Positions 43,917-54,989 of a DNA stretch of 64,000 nt are shown here, piece after piece. The stretch is from Ceriagrion tenellum (taxonomy: Eukaryota > Arthropoda > Insecta > Odonata > Coenagrionidae). Each line of letters begins with the position of its first letter. The first letter of the stretch is position 1. Under the pieces are notes generated by a model. That model ran no database searches and was not told the origin of the DNA. It worked only from the letters and a program-made list of their open reading frames with translations. The position numbers were made by a program, and so were the translations under genes. The stretch covers positions 95,988,559-96,052,558 of the forward strand of contig OY720639.1 in assembly GCA_963169105.1 (NCBI GenBank), read 5' to 3'.

Positions 43917-44163
43917 TGTTAACCCAGTCGGGTATCGCGTTAATGTGGTGGCTAGAGTACTGGCTAACCATATAGACGGCCAGGGTTCATATCCCTGCAG
44001 AGGAGGGTATTTGTCAAAGGGAAACCCGTCCCCCTTTCGTTAAGAGTAGGCTAATGCCGACGCCGGGTTTCTCTCCACCCTCCCTTACCTGTCCCCTTCG
44101 GCGCAAATGACCCTTTAGTTATCGGTCGCCTCCCCGAATATCCAATCCAATGTTAACCCAGTC
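43917..44163 (+). mobile_element. SINE family A, internally deleted, perfect 13-bp TSD
   Basis: Element 43930-44150 lies between TGTTAACCCAGTC at 43917-43929 and 44151-44163. It has the head (GGTGGCTAGAGTACTGGC; B-box equivalent GGGTTCATATCC) and the second half of the body (CTTTCGTTAAGAGTAGGC; GACGCCGGGTTTCTCTCC). About 90 bases of the central body, normally containing TTAAACTGTGGTCC, are missing. The perfect duplication indicates a young copy, so the deletion may have existed in the source. Confidence 0.95.
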
Positions 44164-45005
44164 CATTACTTTTAATGTCAATATCCGTTCGGAAACGCTG
44201 TGTTCTTTTGGAATTTTGTGGTGATTCCATTGGTAAGGTTTTGCAGTAAGGCCGATAAATATTAGCTCATTATGATTCATTATGTGCGGGAGGACCGGAT
44301 GTGACTAGAAGCCTTTTTTGTTTTCCCGTAGTTTTTCCATTCATGCCAATCTCTACTGCCTCCCATTTTATTTATTGTGTCCTTGATTTTGGAGGGAATA
44401 TTTGTCCTCAGAGCGTCAATGCCCTGTGGAAAAATGCATTGAATCATTGAGAAGTTATAGGGACTAAAACTGATTAAATGATTTTACCTGAAATTTTCAG
44501 AAAATCTTAAAAACGTTTCGTATTATTAAGGCGTCTTTTTGAGATTTCATTTATTGCTAGTTGGTAGCACTAGGAAGATATTTTAGATCACATTTTTCAA
44601 AATTGACATGAGTTTAAAAATATATTTAGAGGAGGATTATTTTTATTTGGAGGAGAATTTTCTTTGTGGAAGGTCCCTCACTATATTTTTTCTCTAAAAC
44701 ATGTTTTTATGGTGCATTCATTATGCAGCAAGCGGGCAGAAGTATGAGGTTAATACCGCCTCTGCGAAATTGTTTTTGTGTCGATATGATCGATATACTA
44801 TATGCAGGTAGCCGTATGGAGCAAATATCCCTGAGCGGCCTTCTCAGAGTATTTCATTGGTGACATTGGCCCTGGTTGGAAGATACGCATATGTTGTTGT
44901 ATGCTTATGTAAATATGTTTATGTGGGAATTTTCCAATTTCCCTTGAAACGCAATATTCACCCGAGTCGCGAATGTAGCGTCATGAGTTGCCCGGAACAT
45001 TCCCG
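44164..45005. other. Non-coding stretch, no feature seen
   Basis: AT-rich, a 65-residue + frame at 44666-44863 of no recognised family. Confidence 0.35.
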
Positions 45006-47004
45006 GCCGTATTCATAGATTTCAGCTAAACGGCGCTAGTAGGCGACTAACTTAGTCAGCTACTAAGAGCATTTAGTCGCATGCTAAAAAAATTCTGTAC
45101 GTCCCTGGAGTTTTTCTTAACCACATCCCACTTCGTTGGTCCCCGATATTTGACCCCTTTCCTTCATTGTTCGTCTTCGCCTTCCATTTTCCCAGTCGTT
45201 ATCTTTACAGTGCATTCACTACGGTATTCATTTATGGTGTGAGCAGTCCTCGATATTTTTCGTGATCTCTGTTCGCAGCATTCGAAGACATAGTCAAAAT
45301 TGGTGTTCCAAATTTCATCGCCACTATCGTAGCGGAGTACATAATTGTCGGTAGCGACTGCCCTTTAAACAATGAAGCAACGCTTGGCAACACTGCCACT
45401 GGCTTCATTGTGCGTGAATTCGTATGTCATACATCAATATTGCTACAATGAGGCCATCATTAAATAGTTTAATTTCCCCATATTTTAGCATTACCCTCAT
45501 AATTCCGACAAATCTTCCATAAAATTTTATTGTTATTGTATAGCAAAATCGGGAATACATGCTTGTATAAAACTTTATTTTTTGCCACACGTAGTAATAC
45601 GCCACAAACTTGCACAGATCGTTCATAAAATCTTTTGGACACACTGGAGCTTAACCACATCAAAGATGAACTAAGTCTATCCAATCGCACCAAATTAAGG
45701 TATCAGTTATATTCAAACAAACACAGGACTTTCTTGAGGTATTCACCGTTCCATCAATATAAAAACACTCTAAATAGAAATTTTTTCCTTTAGTTAATGG
45801 ATAATAACTGGTATTTATATAGAAAATGTAACAGTACTCACTTTCACGCACTAATCATAATTTTGTAAACAAAAAACGAACATGCACACGGTAGAGCGGA
45901 CATTGTCATTATTTAATCTGAATACCCGTTTGTCCCTTCATGAATCCTTTCTGAGCATTAAATAAAAAGAAACTGATTTCACTTATCCACTTAGAAGATA
46001 AAACATAAAATATGATGCAATAAACTACCGAAGCATTAGAAGAAGTTTCTATCACTGTGTGAGCCATAACGACGTTCTGCTACCAAAACAAAAACGAAAC
46101 GAAATAAAAATTTACGGCAGAATGTAAACAGACCAGCGCTATGATGTAAACAGACACAATTACAATTGTTACCTGTACGAAGTCATTATAATTCGTTAAG
46201 ATAACATTTGTACGTCTTTATATCAATGTATGACATATTTCTACGACAACACAACCGTAATATGCTCGAGTTAATTACTCTGAGCACCTCACTTGATGCA
46301 GTAGTCACGGAAACTAATATGCTCTTGTAAATTGTTGACGAGGCGTCCTCCTGGACACATTCTTTAAAATGGGCTGTATTTTCGTAAAGTAATCATCTAA
46401 AACCACAAATGAACAGTACTAAAGCCAGAAGAATTTAAAAATGCAATTGTTACCCTCAAAAACAGTCAATACACACACAATGATTTATGCACTTTATAAA
46501 GCTGTGAGGCGTAGCACGGACGAAACGAGATGAAGAAGAGATGACAACCACCTTGCGACGCTCGAAACCACGGTAATCATCTCACTAACTCTTCCCTTTT
46601 CGTTAAATAAAACACTCATGAAGCTTTACGGAGTACCACAAAGCGGTGTCGTAGACTAAGAAAAAAATGATAAAAATGCTCAGTTTGATCCAGCAACTAC
46701 TACACTTCGCATCCGCCAGCCTTGGGAAAAGCAATACCACCAGCATCTTTGATATTTTCGCCTAAAATCTCCGTTATGGCTTCAGGTTATCACTCGGGGG
46801 TGAGCCACTTGTGTCAGACCGCCATATTTAGTAGCGCCTCTAAACAAGGCGAGAGAGTGTTTAAGAATCAGCTACTAAAATAATGGCTCACTTGGCGCTG
46901 CTGAGCTTAGTAGCAGTCTATGAATACGATTTTGTTAGTTGGCGACTAGATAGTGCTCTTCTAATCCGATTGTAGCTCACTAAGGAATCTATAAATACGG
47001 CCGT
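45006..47004. mobile_element. 2-kb TIR element, superfamily uncertain
   Basis: Left end GGCCGTATTCATAGATTTC and, from the right, GGCCGTATTTATAGATTCC are terminal inverted repeats; both sides carry further TAGTCGCC/CTACTAAG words. The right side has a second inner terminus about 75 bp in (CGTATTCATAGACTGC on the minus strand), as if two ends were stacked. The AT-rich interior (45330-46890) shows no transposase. No clear duplication at the outer edges. It contains the left member of the 220-bp direct repeat at 45092. Confidence 0.55.
45092..45325. repeat. About 230-bp repeat, left copy of a direct pair
   Basis: Matches 47314-47543 in the same orientation at high similarity (both contain GGTCCCCGATATTTGACCCC and TATGGTGTGAGCAGTCCTCG). 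On the minus strand parts are open and read Y-R-G-P-T-K-W-D-V-V-K-K-N, suggesting a decayed transposon ORF. Located inside the 2-kb TIR element near its left end. Confidence 0.85.
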
Positions 47005-47313
47005 CCATATTTTGCTGTTAATGTTCGGCTTTGATGATATCCCACCCTACTTAAGATCTAAGCCAGCGAGTTTGGGATTCAATGCTCCTCTATATCGTTT
47101 CACGCTGCAGTAGGCCATCTAATTAATTTCACAGGATACTCACTAGCCTGTGAAACGGATAGACCAGGAAAACTCGTAGGAAAACTAAGGGAACTGGGTG
47201 GGTATTCTAGAAAAATCTGCGTAGGCACGTTTGAGGTAGGATCTATCAGTATTTCTATCCTATGATTGGCCTCAGGAACGTCATGCCCTCCATTATTTCT
47301 GAACCCCATGATA

Positions 47314-47543
47314 CATTCAGTACTTCCCTGAAGTTTTTCTTAACCACATCCCATTTCGTTGGTCCCCGATATTTGACCCCTTTCCTTCATTGTGCGTTTT
47401 CGCCTTCCATTTTCCCAGTCATTGTCTTTACAGTGCATTCACTACGATATTCATTTATGGTGTGAGCAGTCCTCGATATTTTTCGTGATCTCTGTTCGCA
47501 GTATTCGAAGACATAGTCAAAATTGGTGTACCAAATTTCATAA
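47314..47543. repeat. About 230-bp repeat, right copy of a direct pair
   Basis: Second copy, 2.2 kb downstream and about 310 bp outside the right end of the TIR element. Differences from the left copy are scattered substitutions. It could be LTR-like, a tandem transposon fragment, or a pre-existing duplicated host segment; see the matching finding. Confidence 0.85.
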
Positions 47544-48196
47544 TATTTCTTCGCTTCGTTTGTTACTGAAGTCAGTATGCTTTTTTAAGTGTTTTCTCTC
47601 GATAGTAGTTTGTGTGGGTATGTTCTCTTTCCTCTATCTTTATGAATGTAAGTAATCGTTTAATGCTTTTATGTGAATTTTTAAATCTATGCTTGAAACT
47701 CACTTTTTTAATTGTTCAACCTATCGTAATTCTCTACAGTGCGTACATTAACTGACTTTAGAGATGGGGGAATTGTGACGATCCATCAATTCGTTGCTTA
47801 GTATTTTATTACCTATCCGCGAATCGCTCGGCTATGGAATAGCGGTGACATAGAATTATTAGCTCACTTCGCGTATTGTAAAATGACCTCGTGTTTTGAT
47901 AGCGCAGTGGCTTAGTCGACTATAATTTCCCACGTCCTGTTTGTTGTGTCCTCGAGCGTAATTGCATTTGATCGTGTTTGGCGTCTTCTATGATGACTTC
48001 AGTAGTTTATATCGAAGTGCTTGTCGTTGCGATTTTTAATCCTCACCTTAGATATCCCTTTAAAGCTTACTTTATTTACTTAATTTTGATTTTTATTATG
48101 GAGCAGGAGCTTGTTACCTACTCCACTTCTCGGTTGCCTGAGACTTGATCCCTTGTCGTCGTCGTTCATCGTTTCTGTTGTCTGTTGTTGTTGCAG
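47544..48196. other. Non-coding stretch, no feature seen
   Basis: AT-rich; ends in a TTG/TGT-rich pyrimidine-like tract preceding the candidate exon at 48197. Confidence 0.3.
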
Positions 48197-48312
48197 AACG
48201 AAACTTGTCTGGTGATGACATTCAAAGCTGTGGATCTCCGGAAGTCTCATCAAATATCATCACGAAACATCGCCAAAGCCTTCGTCAGAATTTCAGCAAT
48301 CCTCATTCTTTC
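48197..48312 (+). CDS. Candidate coding exon, Ser/Asn-rich (unrecognised)
   Basis: An acceptor (GTTTCTGTTGTCTGTTGTTG then TTGCAG, AG at 48195-48196) opens a 116-bp segment. It reads two bases then 38 codons with a serine/asparagine/glutamine-rich product (N-L-S-G-D-D-I, later S-P-E-V-S-S-N) to a weaker donor, TTTC followed by GTAACC. If not spliced there, the frame stops at TAA 48325. It joins in phase with 39030-39083. Composition looks protein-like, but no homologue is recognised. Confidence 0.25.
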
Positions 48313-51052
48313 GTAACCTGCCGATAAATAGACTTTAAACTTTGCTTTAGACTTTGTTTTTTTTTTTTAATTTTAATCTTTCGGAGAGTGACGGATCAAG
48401 TCCGAGTTTTGCATTCATCGACTCGCTTCAAGTCCCCGGGCGAAATCATGGCTTGGTCACTGGGCTTTGTCGTTGAGAATTGCCTTTGTAGTGTTTTTTT
48501 AAGTTGTCATTGTACTGCCTACCCAATTGTTAAACAAGAATACTCCCTGCATCGTTTGGAAGTTAGACTTAATTCACATACATGTTGCTTTTCAAACATT
48601 AATGTGTGCGTCACAAAAAGTTTCATTTTTATGTGTCAATAATTATGCTTCAGTATGCTGTCTTTAATTTTGGTACAGATGTTATTTGTATTATTTTCGG
48701 TGTCTTTTATCTTTCTATCAAGTATCATAAAATAGTTAAACTAAATTCTTAAGGTAACATAACTGTTTTTTAGGAGCGAAGGGCGGAAGAATTCGGTGGC
48801 CAATCAGAAGATATTAGAGCGACCTTCGTTATTCTTATTCATTGCCGTAAAACTTAATCTTGGGTGGAAGCGTGCGAAGAATTTGTGTACTTATTTAAAT
48901 GTTGCCGAATTTTAGTATATTCTAAAACATCCATTTTGATTCATAAAACTTTTTACGTTGCTACACGTTGGAACTGCGACTGGATTCGATTTAATGAGGC
49001 ATCATTTGGCTTATTCTGAAGCTTCAACCTTTGCCAGAAGTTGCGTTAACAAGGTTGAGCCGATCGCAGTATTAAATGAAGTGAAATTTTTTTTAGTTCA
49101 AAATTAATATATTTTACTCCGACGAAGTCAAGACAATCATACAAAAATATATTTTTGAAGATTTTTGCCATGTATTTTTTAATCCTAGTTGAGATTTCAG
49201 AAAATCTGTGTGGCTTCAAATTTGTAGTTGTTGATGCAATTGTATCGTAGTTGTTTCCGTCGCGGTTAGTTTCTTTACAGCAAAGGATTCTGTCGTTTTA
49301 CCTTCTTAAAGATAATTACGCGCCCCCTCGTAATGAGTCATAGCCCCGTGTTTTGCGCGGCCGCAGTGTTTGAGACTTGTCTAGACCAACCAGTTGCATT
49401 TATGGTGAAAAATTGCCTCTCTCCATGAAGAACTTCCGAAGACGACTGTCGATCGCGTGACTGGACTCGTTAAAGGGCTGCGAGTGTGTATTAAGGCCAA
49501 GACTCTTTGAGTGAGCCGGCCGGCTATGGCGGTGGAACGCGCTCCCAGCCAAGACTCATTAGGAGTGAAAGTCAATCAATCGCAAGGCATTCTAAGTCAG
49601 CGTATGGCTATTGGCTACGGGATGATCATATTCGCGGTGTTGCCGCACATAAGCTGTTCGAGTCATCTTGGAGTTAACCTCATTCTACCGCCCTTGCCGG
49701 TCCATTCTTCTGCCTTTAAACTCCTTTACCTTCGACTACGGTTACGGGGAAACACGCTATGAAAAAAATTCCTGATGAAAACAAAATACTTCACTCGAAC
49801 AGGTTGATTTAATAAATTATTACGTATTGGTGTATACGAATGGCTGAATTAGTTGATTATGTTTCGTGTATTATACTTCTTTAAAGTCATTTCAGTAATG
49901 ACCTATTGTTACTATGAAGGTAATGTCAATTCAGTTTTTTGTTAGAGGCTACCTAAAGCTTTCCTACATTATGTACCAAGGAATTTTTATTTAAAAATTT
50001 TATTCCGGAAAGTGAATAAATTGTTATTATTGCATTATCCAAAACTCAAAACGCTCTAAATGGCCCAATCTCGCAGTTACTGTCCGATGAACGCACTCCA
50101 TGGTTAAAAGCTAGTATTCAATAATAATTGAATTAAATTTTAAGAATTTCTTCTTAATTTGAAGAATGACGGTCATCTTTCCGCTCTCTTGACTGTTATC
50201 TCTGAGCCTCAATAATATGTTCGAATATTTACTTAAAATATTTATTTCAAAAATGTGGATTTTTCCCTGTAAAATATTGATATCTGGTATTACTATATTC
50301 TTTTCTTACAATAAATCCGCAGCTATGTTATCTTATGGTGTATTTTAGTATTATTGCATAATATCGATGTACGCAATTGCAATGTAAGCTCGATGAGAAA
50401 AAATTGTAATCGGTTTGTTATTGTTTTTTACGGTGCAATTGACATGTTATTATGCTGTAAGATATGTGTATTTTACAGGTTTTGTTTTTAATTTATCAAA
50501 CAGTAGTGCATCTTATTAACGGAATGCAGCCTCCCCACAGGTCTTTGACCTCTTAGGCTATCTAAAGCTCCTGAAAATTTGTAAAAAAAAAACTTTTTGT
50601 ACTTAAAATTGTGGAGTAATAAATGTATTATTATATGTATAATTAAACCTTCTTAGTGACGGGGTGTGTTCATTTTTTGCGACTGCATGAATAAATGCCT
50701 GCAATCATTTTAAAAAACTCAATATCGTTCTCCCTTGATTTAAGTTTAACTCTAACTGCCAGAATTTTCCCCCGCTCTCGTATTTTAGAGGTAGCCTTTT
50801 TTAATTTTTCTATTTTTTATCTTTTTGTGACCTCTTTTACCTGATTTAGTTATTCTAATAAAATTCATTTATCTGTCAAAGTTTTTTAAACTTTTTCAGT
50901 ATTTATAAGCATAGTACACGTCATTTCATTCTATGTTGCTGGTGAAATCCTCTCCTGGGCCAGCTCTTCGAAGCTCAACGCATCCTACCATTCCAATGAA
51001 TCTATACCTAAATCTCGCCGTTTCCTTTATTTCATGAAACTTCCGCGGAGTC
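48313..51052. other. About 2.7 kb without a supported feature
   Basis: AT-rich. A CpG-bearing segment at 49320-49560 is open on both strands without recognised product. Would be intronic if the 48197 exon is real. Confidence 0.3.
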
Positions 51053-51270
51053 TTGATGATGAAGATAATGGTTTCCCGGATATTCTTCCGCGTTTATCCA
51101 TTTTGTTGACAATATTTAGCCAGCGGACGTGAAGAGGCCAGCTGGAAGCCAGTGGAAATATTTCGCCAGCGTTCCAGCTGGCTTCTTCAGGTACGCTGGC
51201 GAAATATTGTCCACAAAATGGATAAATGCGGAAGAATATCCGGAAAACCATTCACTTCATCATTTATTTC
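51053..51270. mobile_element. Palindromic Penelope-like terminal pair with hammerhead-like cores
   Basis: Arms 51053-51147 and 51172-51270 are reverse complements (shared words GATATTCTTCCGC, TATCCATTTTGT) around a 24-base loop. On the minus strand (51154-51191): CTGAAGAA, perfect stem GCCAGC/GCTGGC around TGGAAC, then GAAATATT, the cleanest hammerhead-like core in the window. The + strand counterpart (51128-51162) is degraded: GTGAAGAG, GCCAGC, then GGAAATATT. Confidence 0.65.
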
Positions 51271-52194
51271 ATTTAGCGTCAGAACCCATAGTGCCGTCCG
51301 CAGCGAAATCAAATACTTTACCGAGCTTGCTCCTGAGTGCAGTCATTGACTCTGACAGTAAAGGAAAATAATTGGTGTTAGAATCAAAAGCCCTTTGGAA
51401 AAACTTGAAAATCCAGGAGTAGAAATTTTAGGGATAAGTGGCGAACCTGTATAGCTTCGTAGTGCATTGAGGAAATGTTGTCACTGTATCTTAACGATTA
51501 AACATTAACGCTATAGAATTTTATGTGTATTGGAAAACTCCGAAATCCATCAAAAACATACAATAATCGTGCCATGTCAAACTTGAAGGTGTGACCTTGT
51601 GTAATAGAATCAATAACAATTTCTCTGCAATAAACCAATGCCATTTTTTTCGGAAATCAATTATAAGATGCAAGTTCATCCAAAAATTATGTAAGTTAAT
51701 ATTAATCAATTCAATAATGTTATATTCCCTGTCCGGAATAGCAATGGAATTAAGGGACAAAGTCAAATTATTTTTTTAGCTAACTACTACAATTATGATG
51801 TCAAGATATATCCCGTCAGTAAAAATGGCTACTTAAGCAGCTCCTGGGGCGAGAACACATGTTCCTTGTTTGATCTATAGGTACATCTTTTTACCTTTCA
51901 ATTTCAATACTTAGGTACTTCGTCAGTTAAAATAATACTCTTTGGACAGCATAAAAGTTGGAAGTTCTCAGTTGTTTGATACTTCGTAAGTCGTAGCTTT
52001 TCATCGGCTGCCCATTCCCCAGCACCGTTTACCAATCGAACGTTATCACGATTTTCTGGGCGTAAAAAGTTCTCCCTTATTCCATTGGCCAGGATTCCTT
52101 AGCCATCAGGGTCCTAACGGAAATTATAGCTCCACTGGTGAATTAACATCTATTTTTGGTTCGCCCTTACGAGTACCTCACCGTAGGTCATTCA
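51271..52194. other. Non-coding stretch, no feature seen
   Basis: AT-rich; overlapping small frames at 51521-51779 on both strands without recognisable product. Confidence 0.35.
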
Positions 52195-52830
52195 AGCCTA
52201 AGATTGGTTGACTGCAGCCCTCCACCCTGACCTTTCTAATGCTAGTTCTATTACCTCCTGGTATCTCTTCTTATGTACCTTCCTCTTTATTTGGTCCATG
52301 ACTTATTCCTGGGTCTTAATCTGGGGACTTTTCCCGCTATTTTACCTTCAATTATGTCCTTCACAAACCCATTATGTCTCAGGGTGTGTCCAATCCATCT
52401 TGTCCTACTTTTCTCTATGGTGTCAATATGGCCCTTTCCTCTTGTATTCTTCTGTACATTTCATCATTTCTTATTTTGTACGTCGATTTATCTTCAGCAT
52501 CCTCCTCCAGCTCCAGGTTTTGAAGACTTCTAGTCTATTCTGGTCAGCTTTTCCAATAGTCCATGCTTCCGATCCATAGAGTGCCTCGCTCCACTCGAAT
52601 GTTTTGACATTCTGTTTCCTGGTTTATAGCCCTATCTTTTTTGAGCACAGCAGTTGTCTTTTTCCCAAAACGCCTCCTTAGCTTGGGCTGTTCTCCGCTT
52701 GATGCCCATAGTATTTCTTCTGTCCTATGTGATGGTACTTCCGAGATAGGTTAAGGAATCCACTTGCTCTAATTTATCTCCTCTCATTCAGCTTCTCTCT
52801 TCCGCATACTAGGATTTTAGTCTTATACCA
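52195..52830 (-). pseudogene. LINE family 1, minus-strand 3' fragment
   Basis: In reverse complement it runs from CTAGTATGCGGAAGAGAGAA (the same junction as 20815) through L-E-Q-V-D-S-L, A-L-Y-G-S-E-A-W, the GH motif region and the terminal R-Y-Q-E-V block to the tail at 52195. Several frameshifts and stops. About 630 bp, colinear with 20812-21510; the 5' cut at the same place suggests a common truncation point. Confidence 0.85.
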
Positions 52831-53309
52831 GTATTTAGTTGCATACAAGTATCTATTTAAGTGAAAAAACTTATCACCTCCTCGCACAAGATTGGATCGG
52901 CACTTAGGAACACTTCATGTGGAAGATAAATCCCTTTCCGTCAAAAACATTTCACTCCCCAACACTTCCACGCGAGAGGTTTATCATCCCTCTCCGCTAC
53001 TCCCGAGTGTACGCTAGGCGAATGAAATGCCAAAGGGTCTTCCGTCCATTTCGTATACCTGGAATTACTTCGCTTTTCTTGCATTTACTGTGATAAGTTT
53101 CAACACTCTTGTGCTTACAATGTTACCGGGTTCATCAGGCGGCTATTGTAATACCATTTGATGGATTATTGACATTAAATATTTTTCCCGCGAAATCTCG
53201 ATGCTTATTTTGGTGCTATATGATGAGAACTTTCAGTGAAGTACTCCAATTGAGACAGTGAAACTCAAGACGCTTCGGTAACTTTCATCGATAGTTGGCT
53301 AATTTCGAG

Positions 53310-53410
53310 GCCAGGTTACTCTCCACCCTTCCACCATACATTACTTAATTCCTTACTAACCAATCTTAATAGGCACAGACGAGTTTTAGTTGGTCGCCTC
53401 CCCTAATAAC
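53310..53410 (+). mobile_element. SINE family A 3' fragment, degraded
   Basis: GGCCAGGTTACTCTCCACCC, then TTAGTTGGTCGCCTCCCC with intervening decayed sequence, matches the end of the family A body. Head absent. Confidence 0.5.
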
Positions 53411-53655
53411 CATATAACTTGGGCACGGTGATAGGAATGGCCATTGGTGATGAGCCACTCCTATTTGTAACGAATTGCACTACAATGGAAAAATTCTGAG
53501 ATTGGCTTCCTCTGGACCCTATCTTTTTTTTGTTTCAGTCCGTTCTCCAAAGTGTTTCTCCCCGTAAATCAGTGGGTGTGTTTTAAGGCTACTTGCCTTG
53601 AGGACCAAAACATTTAAGTCAATCAGTTTCGGGATCAAAGAACAAACATGACTGA

Positions 53656-54026
53656 AGTGAAACCCCTCTTAACGACCACTCCTCTCAAGCGACCACCCCT
53701 CTCAACGACCATTTTTCTGCGGAACCGTCGGTCGTGGCTCAACTCGGGTTTCACTGTATGTGTATTCATATTACATATTATGTTATACATCAAATTAATA
53801 TGCATTGAAATTTCCCAAGAGCAACTAAATTATGACGAAATAAACGCTATCTGTATAGGTTTGAACTTAACCATCGCTTCGAGAGTTTTTCCAGTTTTTT
53901 CAAATTCCGTCCCTTCATTTGCACAACATGTACTACTAGAAACTGAACCCCTGTCGAACGACCACCCCTTTTGACAGACATTTTTCAGTGGAACCGTCGG
54001 TGGTCGCTTAATACAGGTTCACTGTA
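53656..54026. mobile_element. TIR element with ACGACCAC tandem motifs
   Basis: The left end AAGTGAAACCCCTCTTAACG is complementary to the right end (minus strand ACAGTGAACCTGTATTAAGCG). Inside, ACGACCAC-type words are tandemly repeated near 53671-53715 and again near 53957. A partial relative lies at 57485-57552. A terminal CAGTGAAACC with neighbouring TA resembles Tc1/mariner-type ends; the assignment is tentative. Confidence 0.5.
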
Positions 54027-54104
54027 TTACATAATTGCCATCCTTCTCTTAGGTTGCATAAAATATTTTTCTGGCATTTAGCAGTTGTAATTTGGAGCCC
54101 TTCC

Positions 54105-54313
54105 TAAAGGCTGCTTTACACGGTACATTTTATTGTACAAACGAATGTACGAATTCCTTCATGAAGGAAATTGTACCGTGTAAAGCGACAATTTGTATGA
54201 TTGTCTGAATGACTTCACGGGAAATAGAACCTGCTGCAATTCCAGTCAGTTTCTTGTACATTCTATGACACATTCGTTTGTACAATAAAATGTGCCGTGT
54301 AAAGCGGCCTTAA
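54105..54313. mobile_element. 203-bp MITE with TAA duplication, PIF/Harbinger-like
   Basis: Element 54108-54310 lies between TAA at 54105-54107 and 54311-54313. TIRs: AGGCTGCTTTACACGGTACA and, from the right, AGGCCGCTTTACACGGCACA. Colinear with 31541-31740 in inverted orientation, including the internal extra TIR-like motif (ATTGTACCGTGTAAAGCG). No coding capacity. Confidence 0.8.
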
Positions 54314-54364
54314 GAGAGAGGAAGAGGACGCAAAATAATCCTAGAAATAACTATCCTCAATCAC

Positions 54365-54685
54365 TTAAGCTCTTGGTTTCAGAATAATTCTCGTCTTATC
54401 AACCCAACCTCGTAGCTTATTCGCCTGGCCTCCGCTTATCCACTCCCTCAGTGAATCCACTACCAGTTTCGGCCTCGCGCCATATCCTTCGAGAAATAAG
54501 AGTGTCTTCCTCTTCTGATACTCTTCAGCCAGCGCCTTCACATCTTCCATTTCCTTCCCCATAGAATACCTCCTCTCCTCCACCATATCGCATTTCCCCC
54601 TCTCTCCAAGCCAAGTACCAACACGTGGCGCACCTTCTGTCCCGTGAGTGGGTAAACATATCCCCGCCAGGTCCAGAGGTTTCAT
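54365..54685 (-). other. 106-residue open frame, possibly transposon-derived
   Basis: A charged, Glu/Lys/Arg-rich minus-strand frame downstream (in its own direction) of the LINE family 2 fragment at 54990. No family recognised. A word CTTTTGTCGTCCG recurs at 54817 and 54937, suggesting the surrounding segment is a decayed, partly duplicated element. Confidence 0.2.
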
Positions 54686-54989
54686 TCATCTCAGCGGCAG
54701 GAGCAAATTTACTTCTGGAAGTTTTTACATCGAAGGACGTTTGGGAGTACCTCTCCCTGAGCGGACCGTTTGGTTACTCCAGCTGAATTTCCTACCGTAG
54801 CGCTGACACTTCAGATCTTTTGTCGTCCGACTCCATTCGCAAGGACCACCGGGTGACCATCCACCCTAGGTCACCTCTTTTGTGGTACCTGCTGTATTTC
54901 CCCCATGGTTCAGAGGTTTTAGATCTTTTGTCGTCCGCCTCTATTCTCCTACACCTCCGATATCCGTCGATGGATTCTCATTTTTTGGT

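Noticed and set aside
46520..46580. Further hammerhead-like motif near CGCTCGAAACCACGG
   Set aside because: The GAAACC box is present but no CTGANGA box lies at the right distance.
45092..47543. LTR retrotransposon with 230-bp LTRs
   Set aside because: No TG...CA ends, primer-binding site or polypurine tract seen; the left copy lies inside a TIR-bounded element and the right copy outside.
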